Shown: positions 1 to 6,649 of the stretch, in pieces
Numbering within the stretch: position 1 is the first letter of the stretch
Layout: every line of letters begins with the position of its first letter
Assembly: GCA_021162265.1 (NCBI GenBank)
Contig: JAGGZA010000085.1
Coordinates: 1 to 10,879 of the forward strand
Length of the DNA: 10,879 nt
Direction: 5' to 3'
DNA from: Candidatus Aerophobota bacterium
GTDB taxonomy: Bacteria > Aerophobota > Aerophobia > Aerophobales > B3-G15
Translations under genes and position numbers: made by a program
The notes under the pieces: generated by a model
Databases searched by the model: none
What the model was told of the DNA's origin: nothing
Seen by the model: only the letters and a program-made list of their open reading frames with translations

Positions 1-12
1 TACCTGCCTGCA
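1..12 (+). promoter_or_regulatory. Cobalamin riboswitch, 3' end of the B12 box (cut by window edge)
   Basis: The first bases, TACCTGCCTG, match the end of the conserved B12 box of cobalamin riboswitches (consensus ending AGGAnACCTGCC). The aptamer core lies outside the window, so the call rests on about ten bases plus context: a full B12 synthesis and transport operon starts 150 bases downstream, and two terminator-like hairpins lie in between. This RNA would bind adenosylcobalamin or another cobalamin and reduce expression of the operon. Because of the truncation the aptamer class cannot be judged. Confidence 0.72.
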
Positions 13-21
13 GAAACTTGC

Positions 22-58
22 CCCTCTTCTTCGCGAGATGAGAAGTTGCGGGTTTTTT
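22..58 (+). terminator. Weak hairpin with T-tract after the B12 box
   Basis: CTTCT (26-30) pairs with AGAAG (41-45) around a loop containing TCGCGA. Beyond an interior loop, CCC (22-24) can pair with GGG (50-52), and six T follow (53-58). AACTT (15-19) can alternatively pair with AAGTT (43-47), so more than one fold is possible. It may be a weak terminator, or the hairpin downstream of the B12 box whose loop contacts the aptamer in many cobalamin riboswitches. The choice between these is inference. Confidence 0.45.
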
Positions 59-72
59 ATTTGAAAGATAAT

Positions 73-117
73 AAAAAGCCCTGGTTTCCTTAAAAAGAGG
101 AGGCCAGGGCTTTTTTT
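73..117 (+). terminator. Strong intrinsic terminator ahead of btuF, likely riboswitch expression platform
   Basis: A continuous 13-pair stem joins 78-90 to 98-110 around the 7-base loop 91-97. It has two G-T pairs and a GC-rich base (GCCCTGG with CCAGGGC). A73-A77 extends the stem by pairing with T111-T115, and seven T follow the stem (111-117). It could work in both directions. It sits between the B12 box and the btuF ribosome binding site, so a transcript from upstream must read through it to express the operon. That is the expected off-state hairpin of a transcription-attenuating riboswitch. Confidence 0.88.
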
Positions 118-153
118 GTTAAAATTTATGCTATATTTTGTCAGGAGGAGAAA

Positions 154-1068
154 ATGTTGAAACGTAAGTATCTTTTTTTAACTTTGTTGGTTATTTGTGG
201 GGTGTTGGTGGTAGGTGGAGTAAAAGGTAGAGCAAATTTTCCTGAAGGTGTTGTAGATGATTTTGGGTATAAGGTGATAATAAATAAGGAGCCGGAAAGA
301 ATTGTATCATTGTCTCCTGGAAATACTGAAATCCTTTTTGCTATCGGAGCAGGGGATAAACTGGTAGGAGTTACAACTTATTGTAATTTTCCTCCCGAGG
401 TAAAGAAGATAGATAGGATAGGAGGATTTACTACTCCCAACATTGAGGCGATACTGAATAAGAAGCCAGATCTTATAATAGCATCATATGGCAATGGAGA
501 GGATAACATAAAGAAATTAAAAGAGCTGGGCATACCCGTCTTATCTCTCTATCCCAGATCAGTGGAGGATGTTTTAGAAGATATAAAATTGGTGGGCAAA
601 GCAACTGGCTATGAAAATGAAGCTATAAAGCTGGTAGATACTCTTGAGAAAAAAATAAATTTAGTTAAGGCGGAAGCTAAAAAAATACCAGAGGGGAAAA
701 GGCCTCGAGTTCTTTATCTGGTATGGTATCCAGAACTCTGGGCAGCAGGGAAAGGTACTTTTGCTGATGATTTAATTGAAATAGCTGGAGGGAGAAATAT
801 AGCTTCTGATGTTCAGGGATGGAAGATAATAGGTAAAGAAATAGTGATAGATAGAGACCCTGATGTTATATTTTGCTCCGGAATGGGTAAAAATTCTATT
901 ATTTTAAAGGAAAAAATACTCCAGGATACTGACCTGCAAAGGGTATCAGCTTTAAAAAATGGTAGAGTTTTTACCATACCTTCAGACATAGTGGAACGCC
1001 CTGGTCCAAGAATTGTAGAGGGTCTTGAGAAAATAAAGGAGTACTTATCTACTTTTTCCAGGGAATAG
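154..1068 (+). CDS. btuF: Corrinoid ABC transporter substrate-binding protein (BtuF family)
   Basis: Extracytoplasmic binding protein that would capture corrinoids and deliver them to the BtuC/BtuD importer encoded at the end of the same operon. Residues 1-27 are a Sec signal peptide: basic MLKRK, a hydrophobic core at 7-23, and a possible cleavage after Ala27. Cys15 is preceded by Ile, so no good lipobox is present. The mature part follows the periplasmic-binding-protein pattern of the BtuF/FhuD class: PERIVSLSPGNTE (47-59), the Y-C-N-F-P-P segment (76-81), IGGFTTPNIE (89-98), KPDLIIAS (104-111) and a C-terminal RPGPRIVEGLE (282-292). At 304 residues it has the normal length. ATG follows AGGAGG (143-148) at five bases. 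The family also contains siderophore binders; the riboswitch and neighbouring genes point to corrinoid. It is first in the operon, far from btuCD. Confidence 0.85.
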   Translation: MLKRKYLFLTLLVICGVLVVGGVKGRANFPEGVVDDFGYKVIINKEPERIVSLSPGNTEILFAIGAGDKLVGVTTYCNFPPEVKKIDRIGGFTTPNIEAILNKKPDLIIASYGNGEDNIKKLKELGIPVLSLYPRSVEDVLEDIKLVGKATGYENEAIKLVDTLEKKINLVKAEAKKIPEGKRPRVLYLVWYPELWAAGKGTFADDLIEIAGGRNIASDVQGWKIIGKEIVIDRDPDVIFCSGMGKNSIILKEKILQDTDLQRVSALKNGRVFTIPSDIVERPGPRIVEGLEKIKEYLSTFSRE

Positions 1069-1133
1069 CAAAGTGTAATTGCTGAATATAGAAATATAGA
1101 GAAAAGGAGCTATACTTAGAGGAGTAGCTACCT

Positions 1134-2195
1134 ATGGATAAAATTAACGAAATTATCCATAATATTCGCCCTTTAAATGAGGATGTACTTATCAAAGCTC
1201 AGAATAAACTGGATAATCTAACCAAACCCCTGGAGAGTTTGGGCAGGTTGGAAGAGGTGGCAAAAAAGATAGCAGGTATTACCGGAAAAGTAAATCCCTC
1301 TATTTCCAGAAAGGTTATCTTTGTATTTTCCGCTGACCATGGAGTAGCAGAAGAAGGGGTATCTGCTTACCCTCAGGAGGTAACCTGTCAGATGGTTTAT
1401 AATTTTCTCCAGGGTGGTGCAGGGATAAATGTTCTGGCAAGACATGTAGGAGCAAAGGTAATGGTGGTTGATATGGGTGTTGCCGAAGATTTAGAATCAC
1501 ATCCTGACCTTAAAGTAAAAAAGATAGGGTACGGGACGGAAAACATAACCAGAAGACAGGCTATGAACAGAGATGATGCTATCAAGTCGATTGAAGCGGG
1601 GATTGAGGTCTTTGAGGAGGAGCACAGAAAGGCTTCCATAGATATAGTTGGGTTGGGAGATATGGGTATTGCCAATACTACTGTAAGTAGTGCTATTTTA
1701 GCCGCCATAACCGGGAAAGACCCTCAGGAAGTGACTGGTAGAGGAACGGGGATAAATAAAAAAATGTGGGAGAGAAAAGTAGGTGTAATTAAGAAGTCCT
1801 TAAAGATGCATCATCCTGATCCTGAAGACCCCATAGATGTTTTAACTAAAGTGGGAGGGTATGAGATAGGAGGGATTGCAGGATGTATTCTGGCAGCAGC
1901 GAAGAGTAAAGTTCCGGTTGTAATAGATGGATTTATATCTACAGTGGGAGCCTTGATAGCTGCAGGACTTTCACCAATAGTTAAAGATTATTTAATTGCT
2001 TCTCACCTTTCTGTGGAAAAAGGACATAAAGTAGCCCTTGATTTTCTTAATTTATCTCCTCTTTTTGATTTAAATCTCAGGTTAGGAGAGGGAACAGGAG
2101 CTGCCCTCTGTATAAGTATTGTGGAGGCAGGTGTGAAGATACTCACTCAAATGGCTACTTTTGAAGAAGCTGGAGTTTCTAAAAGGATAAATTAA
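1134..2195 (+). CDS. cobT: Nicotinate-nucleotide:dimethylbenzimidazole phosphoribosyltransferase (CobT)
   Basis: Cytoplasmic enzyme that moves phosphoribose from nicotinate mononucleotide to the lower-ligand base (typically 5,6-dimethylbenzimidazole), giving the alpha-ribotide for the nucleotide loop. Full length at 353 residues. Landmarks in order: LTKPLESLGRLE (29-40), SADHGVAEEG (66-75), YPQEVT (79-84), QGGAGINVLAR (93-103), GDMGIANTT (175-183), TGRGTG (201-206) and RLGEGTGAAL (316-325). Glu319 in the last motif corresponds to the catalytic base Glu317 of Salmonella CobT. The usual GEMGIGNTT motif reads GDMGIANTT here, with Asp176 replacing Glu. The ATG is preceded by AGAGGA (1118-1123), and 65 bases with no terminator separate it from btuF. 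Its last stop base is the first base of the next start codon. Which base is activated cannot be read from sequence; no bluB or bzaA-type gene is in the window. Confidence 0.95.
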   Translation: MDKINEIIHNIRPLNEDVLIKAQNKLDNLTKPLESLGRLEEVAKKIAGITGKVNPSISRKVIFVFSADHGVAEEGVSAYPQEVTCQMVYNFLQGGAGINVLARHVGAKVMVVDMGVAEDLESHPDLKVKKIGYGTENITRRQAMNRDDAIKSIEAGIEVFEEEHRKASIDIVGLGDMGIANTTVSSAILAAITGKDPQEVTGRGTGINKKMWERKVGVIKKSLKMHHPDPEDPIDVLTKVGGYEIGGIAGCILAAAKSKVPVVIDGFISTVGALIAAGLSPIVKDYLIASHLSVEKGHKVALDFLNLSPLFDLNLRLGEGTGAALCISIVEAGVKILTQMATFEEAGVSKRIN

Positions 2196-3073
2196 TGCCT
2201 GTAAGTGTGAGAGTTCCAGGAAGTTGTGGAGAGCTTGTTCAGGGAAAGATAAATGGAGTTAATTTTCATATAACCTGCCCTGTAGAAATTTTTTCTAAGG
2301 TCACGGTAAGTCTTTCTGACTTTTCAAATCCCGAAAAAATTCGTTATCCTCTTACAAGGAGGAAAGCAGCTAAAGCGGTAGAGAAGACGTTAATTCTTTT
2401 AAACGGGGGAATTGTTCCTCTGAAACTCTGTATTAACTCCAGAATACCTGTTGGTAAAGGTATGGCAAGTAGTACAGCTGATATTGTAGGTACCTGTCTG
2501 GCTGTGGCAAATTTTCTCGGTAAAAGTATTACCCCTTCACAGATTGCCAGGATAGCAAGTGAAATTGAGCCAACAGATGGTACAATGTACAGGGGGATTG
2601 TGTGTTTTGATCACAGAAGAGGTATTTTGATAGAGGAAATCGGGAATCCTCCTCCAATGAAGGTTCTTGTTGTTGACTCCGGCAAAAAAATAAATACCGC
2701 CGTTTTTAATCGGAGAAAGGACCTTGATATATTGTGTAAAGTCAATGAAGATTTAATTAAAGAAGCTTATCTGCTGGTGAAGGAGGGGATAAAGAAAAGA
2801 ATCCCTGAACTTGTAGGGGTAGGAGCTACAATTTCCTCTCTTTGTAATCAGGTTATAATTTACAAACCAGAGCTTTACAAAATTATTTCTCTTTCAAGAA
2901 AAATGGGGGCTTTTGGGGTGAATGTTGCTCATAGTGGAGGTGTAATGGGTGTTTTACTTCCTTCAGATTTTTATAAATTTAACCAGCTGGAGGAAAAAAT
3001 AAAAAGGGAGTGTGGTTCTTATTTAAAATTTTATCGCACAGTGATTACCGAGGGAGGTCCTCGTATAGAATGA
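2195..3073 (+). CDS. pduX: GHMP-family L-threonine kinase (PduX-like)
   Basis: Would phosphorylate L-threonine with ATP to O-phospho-L-threonine, the substrate of the next gene, CobD. The 292 residues match PduX length (about 300). GHMP-kinase features: N-terminal PGSCGELVQG (8-17), typical of the PduX branch; the ATP-binding loop PVGKGMASSTAD (85-96), equivalent to the P-x3-G-x-x-S-S-x family motif; EPTDGTMYRG (125-134); and the C-terminal glycine-rich motif GVNVAHSGGVMGVL (241-254). It starts with ATG overlapping the cobT TAA by one base, and its TGA overlaps the cobD ATG, so translation is probably coupled on both sides. GHMP kinases act on many small alcohols; assignment to threonine rests on the N-terminal motif and the adjacent cobD and cbiB. 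The substrate is inferred, the family is clear. Confidence 0.88.
   Translation: MPVSVRVPGSCGELVQGKINGVNFHITCPVEIFSKVTVSLSDFSNPEKIRYPLTRRKAAKAVEKTLILLNGGIVPLKLCINSRIPVGKGMASSTADIVGTCLAVANFLGKSITPSQIARIASEIEPTDGTMYRGIVCFDHRRGILIEEIGNPPPMKVLVVDSGKKINTAVFNRRKDLDILCKVNEDLIKEAYLLVKEGIKKRIPELVGVGATISSLCNQVIIYKPELYKIISLSRKMGAFGVNVAHSGGVMGVLLPSDFYKFNQLEEKIKRECGSYLKFYRTVITEGGPRIE
3051..3058 (+). promoter_or_regulatory. Ribosome binding site fixing the cobD start at 3070
   Basis: AGGGAGGT lies inside the end of pduX, 11 bases before ATG 3070. It supports that ATG over the upstream in-frame GTG at 3010, whose extra 20 residues resemble nothing in the CobD family. Confidence 0.6.
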
Positions 3074-4155
3074 CTGAGTTAAAATTCTTGCATGGTGGAA
3101 ACCTCTGGAAAGCATCACGGGAGAGAGGAATACCTCCTGAGAAGATTATTGACTTCAGTGCCAATATAAATCCCTGGGGAGAGCTTTTTGGAATAAAGAG
3201 TTATATAAACAAAAACATGGATAGTATCTTTCATTATCCTGATCCGGATTCAAAAAAATTAACTCTCAAGCTAAGTGAATTCCTGAAAGTGGATAGAGAA
3301 AGGATTATTGTTGGCAATGGTGCTACCGAAATTATTTACCTTATAATGGGAGCAGTTCGCCCCAGCTTTGCAGTAATTCCTGTCCCTACTTTTACTGAAT
3401 ACGAGAGAGCTCTAAAGTTAGCTCACGGAAGAGCAATTTTTTTATTGTTAGAAGAGGAAAAAGACTTTAATATGGAGCTTGATAAACTAATAAAAAAATC
3501 CCGGAATGCTCAGATGATAGTTATCTGTAATCCTAACAATCCTACGGGCAAAATCCTGCCTTTATCTGTAATGCAGGAAATATTAGAGGAAGCAGAGAAA
3601 AAAGGGAAGTTTGTGGTGGTGGATGAAAGTTTTATTGATTTTCAGCCTCAGAATAGCTTGATAAGCAGTATAGAAAGATATCGGGGTCTTTTTATTTTAC
3701 GTTCTTTTACCAAATTTTTCTCCATTGCTGGTCTTAGATTGGGGTATGGAGTGGGTAGCAGAGAAATTATAGCAAAAATAAAATCCATAAAACAGCCCTG
3801 GACGGTAAACTCCTTAGCTGAAATAGCAGGAATTGGAATTCTGGAAAATATAGAGAAAGCTGAAAGATTAAGAGAGTGGATAGAAAAGGAAAAAGATTTC
3901 TTATATAAAAATCTTTCTAAGATGAAGGAGGTTGAGCCTTATCCTTCGGTTGCCAATTTTATCCTTATTAAAATAAAGGCTCCTTTTTCTTCCTCCTGGT
4001 TAGCAAATGAGCTGGCAGAGAAGGGAATCCTTATCAGGGACTGTAGCAACTTTACTGGCTTATCGGACAAATTTTTCAGGATAGCTGTTAGAACCAGAGA
4101 GGAAAATGAGAAATTGATTTACAATCTTGAGCAAATTTTCAGGAGTAAGGTTTGA
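3070..4155 (+). CDS. cobD: L-threonine-O-3-phosphate decarboxylase (CobD)
   Basis: PLP enzyme of aminotransferase fold class I that decarboxylates threonine phosphate to (R)-1-amino-2-propanol phosphate, the linker joining the corrin ring to the nucleotide loop. With the ATG at 3070 it has 361 residues, close to the 364 of Salmonella CobD. Landmarks: N-terminal HGGN (8-11), DFSANINPWG (28-37), HYPDPD (55-60), GNGATEII (82-89), CNPNNPTGK (153-161), DESFIDF (185-191), the PLP lysine Lys215 in SFTKFFSIAGLRLGYG (212-227), and C-terminal FRIAVRT. The start overlaps the pduX stop in an ATGA arrangement. Histidinol-phosphate aminotransferases are close relatives, but the N-terminal HGGN and SANINP motifs and the neighbours pduX and cbiB favour CobD. 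Its TGA overlaps the TTG start of cbiB. Confidence 0.94.
   Translation: MTELKFLHGGNLWKASRERGIPPEKIIDFSANINPWGELFGIKSYINKNMDSIFHYPDPDSKKLTLKLSEFLKVDRERIIVGNGATEIIYLIMGAVRPSFAVIPVPTFTEYERALKLAHGRAIFLLLEEEKDFNMELDKLIKKSRNAQMIVICNPNNPTGKILPLSVMQEILEEAEKKGKFVVVDESFIDFQPQNSLISSIERYRGLFILRSFTKFFSIAGLRLGYGVGSREIIAKIKSIKQPWTVNSLAEIAGIGILENIEKAERLREWIEKEKDFLYKNLSKMKEVEPYPSVANFILIKIKAPFSSSWLANELAEKGILIRDCSNFTGLSDKFFRIAVRTREENEKLIYNLEQIFRSKV
4141..4145 (+). promoter_or_regulatory. Ribosome binding site deciding the TTG start of cbiB
   Basis: AGGAG sits six bases before TTG 4152. No ATG or GTG in this frame lies near the expected N-terminus, so the TTG overlapping the cobD TGA is the supported start. Confidence 0.6.
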
Positions 4156-5111
4156 TTGCCCAGGTAGTGGTAGCTTTTTTACTGGACATTTTAATAGGTG
4201 ATCCTTACCGCTTTCCTCATCCGGTAAAGGGAATGGGAAAATTAATTCAAATTTTAGAGAAGGTCCTCTATAAACCTTACTTTAACCTTAAAATAAGTGG
4301 AGTAATTTTAGGTTTACTGGTGGTAGGAGTAAGCTTTTTTGGAGGGTTTTTTATTGTTAGCCTTGGTAGCAAAGCGGGAAGATGGCTGGAGATTACAGTG
4401 GGAAGTTTACTTATTTTCACCACATTATCTGTAAAAGACCTTGCGAAGCAGGCAAAAGAGGTTTACATGGCTCTTGATAACGATAATATAAAGCTGGCCA
4501 GAGAGAAGGTTGGGAAAATAGTGGGAAGAGATACTGCGTGTTTATCTAAGTCCGAGATTGTAAGAGCAGCTGTGGAGACTGTAGCTGAGAATAGTGTAGA
4601 TGGAGTAATATCTCCACTTTTCTTTGCTTTCTTAGGTGGAGCTCCTCTTGCTTTAGCTTATAAGGCTATAAATACCCTTGATTCTATGGTGGGATATAGA
4701 AATCAGAGATACAAAGAATTTGGCTGGTTTTCAGCAAGACTGGATGATATAGCTAACTTTATACCTGCAAGGATAACTTTCTTAATTGTTCCTCTGGCAG
4801 CTCTCCTTATAAAAGGAAGGTGGAAAGAGTCATTTAAGGTGGCTATGAGAGATGGGAGAAAATCACCCAGCCCTAACGCTGGAATACCTGAAGCAGGTTT
4901 TGCTGGAGCTCTGGGAATCGAGTTAGGGGGAACAAACTTTTATCAGGGAAGAAGGGAGGATAGACCTCTAATTGGAGATAATTTAAAGGAGAAGACTAAA
5001 GAGGATGTTCTGATTGCTATCAGGCTTATGCAGGTTCTAACAATTCTTTCTCTCTTAATATTTATTGGTGGATATTACCTTATAGATGTGGTTTTAAATA
5101 AAATTTTCTAA
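4152..5111 (+). CDS. cbiB: Adenosylcobinamide-phosphate synthase (CbiB)
   Basis: Integral membrane enzyme that amidates adenosylcobyrate with aminopropanol phosphate to give adenosylcobinamide phosphate. It joins the products of its neighbours, cobD upstream and cobQ downstream. The 319 residues match the family. Signatures: LDILIGDPYRFPHPVKGMG (11-29), AAVETVAENSVDGVISPLFF (139-158), LAYKAINTLDSMVGYRN (168-184), RLDDIANFIPAR (196-207) and SPSPNAGIPEAGFAGALG (238-255). Hydrophobic stretches near 1-16, 48-72, 80-93, 153-170, 208-220 and 294-314 fit a polytopic membrane protein. Translation begins at TTG within the last four bases of cobD, which suggests coupling. CobD is also used as a name for this protein in the aerobic pathway nomenclature; here cobD means the decarboxylase. 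Confidence 0.95.
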   Translation: MIAQVVVAFLLDILIGDPYRFPHPVKGMGKLIQILEKVLYKPYFNLKISGVILGLLVVGVSFFGGFFIVSLGSKAGRWLEITVGSLLIFTTLSVKDLAKQAKEVYMALDNDNIKLAREKVGKIVGRDTACLSKSEIVRAAVETVAENSVDGVISPLFFAFLGGAPLALAYKAINTLDSMVGYRNQRYKEFGWFSARLDDIANFIPARITFLIVPLAALLIKGRWKESFKVAMRDGRKSPSPNAGIPEAGFAGALGIELGGTNFYQGRREDRPLIGDNLKEKTKEDVLIAIRLMQVLTILSLLIFIGGYYLIDVVLNKIF

Positions 5112-5134
5112 TTGTATTTTCTTAAAAGTAAAAA

Positions 5135-6649
5135 ATGTCTGCTAAATCTATTATGATTCAGGGAACAGGTTCAGGAGTAGGAAAGAGTATTCTGGTAACA
5201 GCTCTTTGCAGGATATTTAAAAGAGATGGTTTTAGTGTAGCTCCATTTAAGGCTCAAAATATGGCTCTTAATTCCTTTGTTACCAGGTCAGGTGGTGAGA
5301 TGGGAAGGTCTCAGGTAGTTCAGGCTCAAGCTGCAGGAATAGAACCCCAGGTTGAGATGAATCCAATTCTTATAAAGCCTACTGCTGACACTCAGGCTCA
5401 GGTTATAGTTCTGGGGCGTCCTCTGGGTAATTTTAGTGCGATACAATACCACAAATTTAAACATAAACTTCTCAAAATAGTAAAGGATTCTTATCACAAA
5501 TTAACTGAAAAGTACGACATAGTAGTTATAGAAGGGGCAGGTTCCCCTGCTGAGGTAAATTTAAGAGAGGGAGATATTGTAAATATGGAAACTGCTAAGA
5601 TAACTAACTCACCTGTGATTTTGGTGGGAGATATAGATAAAGGAGGTGTTTTTGCCTGGTTGTGGGGAACTATTAACCTTTTATCAGCTGAGGACAGGAA
5701 GAGAGTAAAGGGGATAGTGATTAACAAATTTAGAGGAAACAGGAAAATTCTTACACCAGGACTTACCTGGTTAGAAAGAAAAACCGGCTGCCCTGTAATA
5801 GGGGTTATCCCATTTTTTAAGCATATAAGGATACATGAAGAGGATTCTCTTTCTCTGGATTATGCAAGGTTTAAAGGAGGTGGCGAGGTTAAAATTGAGA
5901 TAATTTATCTTCCCCACATCTCAAATTTCACTGATTTTGATTCTCTTTTTGGAATTGATGGTGTTTGCGTAAGGTATGTGGGGAGAGGAGAAAGTCTGTC
6001 CAACCCGGATGGTATAATAATTCCCGGGAGTAAAAATACAATTGATGATTTAGCTTATTTAAGAGAAGCAGGGTATGTTGAGCAAATTAGATGTCTGGCA
6101 AAAAAGGGTAAGATAATAATGGGGATTTGTGGTGGTTTTCAGATGCTGGGAAAAGAAGTCCGCGATCCCTTACATGTAGAAAGCAGATTGAGCAGTATTG
6201 AAGGGATAGGTCTTTTAGATGCAGTTAGTACTATTGGCAGAGAGAAGGTTACCCATCAGGTAAAAGCTATCCCTCAGATAGACGAATGGGATAAGAAGAA
6301 TTTTCTTCGGGGATACGAAATTCATATGGGAAAGACTGACCTTGGGACTGAAGCTCACCATCTGTTTAAGATTATTGAAAGATCAGGAGAAGCAGTTGAG
6401 GTAATGGATGGAGCCTTTAACCTTAAGGGTAATGTCCTTGGTACCTATATCCATGGCATATTTGATAATTCATCTTTCATCAGGTGGTTTCTTAATCTTA
6501 TTCGTCGTTGTAAAGGATTACCTGGTGTGGAGAATGAGATAGATGAGATTAGCTTAGATGAGGAATATGATAAGCTGGCCAATTGGGTGGAAAGTAATAT
6601 TAAAAAAGATATACTTTATCAAATTGTAGAAAGAGGAATGGAGGGATAA
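5135..6649 (+). CDS. cobQ: Adenosylcobyric acid synthase, glutamine-hydrolysing (CobQ/CbiP)
   Basis: Amidates the b, d, e and g side chains of adenosylcob(III)yrinate a,c-diamide, using ATP and glutamine-derived ammonia, to give adenosylcobyrate, the acceptor for CbiB. The 504 residues are full length, with two domains. The N-terminal dethiobiotin-synthetase-like ATPase has the P-loop variant GTGSGVGKS (10-18), KAQNMALNSF (39-48), MNPILIKPT (75-83), EGAGSPAE (133-140) and VGDIDKGGVF (164-173). The C-terminal class I (Triad) glutamine amidotransferase has GSKNTIDDL (298-306), nucleophile Cys332 in GICGGFQMLG (330-339), GYEIHMG (393-399) and catalytic His440 in YIHGIFD (438-444). It lies 23 bases after cbiB, the longest gap between biosynthetic genes from cobT onward, and no Shine-Dalgarno sequence is visible before its ATG. 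The first ATG is preferred because family members begin just a few residues before MIQGT. Confidence 0.95.
   Translation: MSAKSIMIQGTGSGVGKSILVTALCRIFKRDGFSVAPFKAQNMALNSFVTRSGGEMGRSQVVQAQAAGIEPQVEMNPILIKPTADTQAQVIVLGRPLGNFSAIQYHKFKHKLLKIVKDSYHKLTEKYDIVVIEGAGSPAEVNLREGDIVNMETAKITNSPVILVGDIDKGGVFAWLWGTINLLSAEDRKRVKGIVINKFRGNRKILTPGLTWLERKTGCPVIGVIPFFKHIRIHEEDSLSLDYARFKGGGEVKIEIIYLPHISNFTDFDSLFGIDGVCVRYVGRGESLSNPDGIIIPGSKNTIDDLAYLREAGYVEQIRCLAKKGKIIMGICGGFQMLGKEVRDPLHVESRLSSIEGIGLLDAVSTIGREKVTHQVKAIPQIDEWDKKNFLRGYEIHMGKTDLGTEAHHLFKIIERSGEAVEVMDGAFNLKGNVLGTYIHGIFDNSSFIRWFLNLIRRCKGLPGVENEIDEISLDEEYDKLANWVESNIKKDILYQIVERGMEG
6640..6645 (+). promoter_or_regulatory. Ribosome binding site supporting the TTG start of btuC
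   Basis: GGAGGG inside the last codons of cobQ lies four bases before TTG 6650 and seven before an in-frame CTG at 6653. The TTG immediately follows the cobQ TAA. The next ATG in frame is far inside the protein (Met87), so a non-ATG start is required. Confidence 0.55.

Noticed and set aside
129..137. TGCTATATT just before btuF looks like an extended -10 promoter element that would bypass the terminator.
   Set aside because: Transcription would start near 144, inside the Shine-Dalgarno sequence, leaving no usable leader, and no -35 lies at the right distance.
1218..1708. Reverse-strand open frames of 60-100 codons inside cobT, with similar ones inside cobQ, btuC, btuD and thyX.
   Set aside because: They lie wholly inside strongly conserved genes on the + strand, have no recognisable motifs and no ribosome sites of note, so they are antisense shadows.
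3010..3069. A 20-residue N-terminal extension of cobD starting at GTG 3010.
   Set aside because: It would overlap pduX by 64 bases, resembles nothing in the CobD family, and the ATG at 3070 has its own ribosome site and an ATGA overlap typical of this operon.
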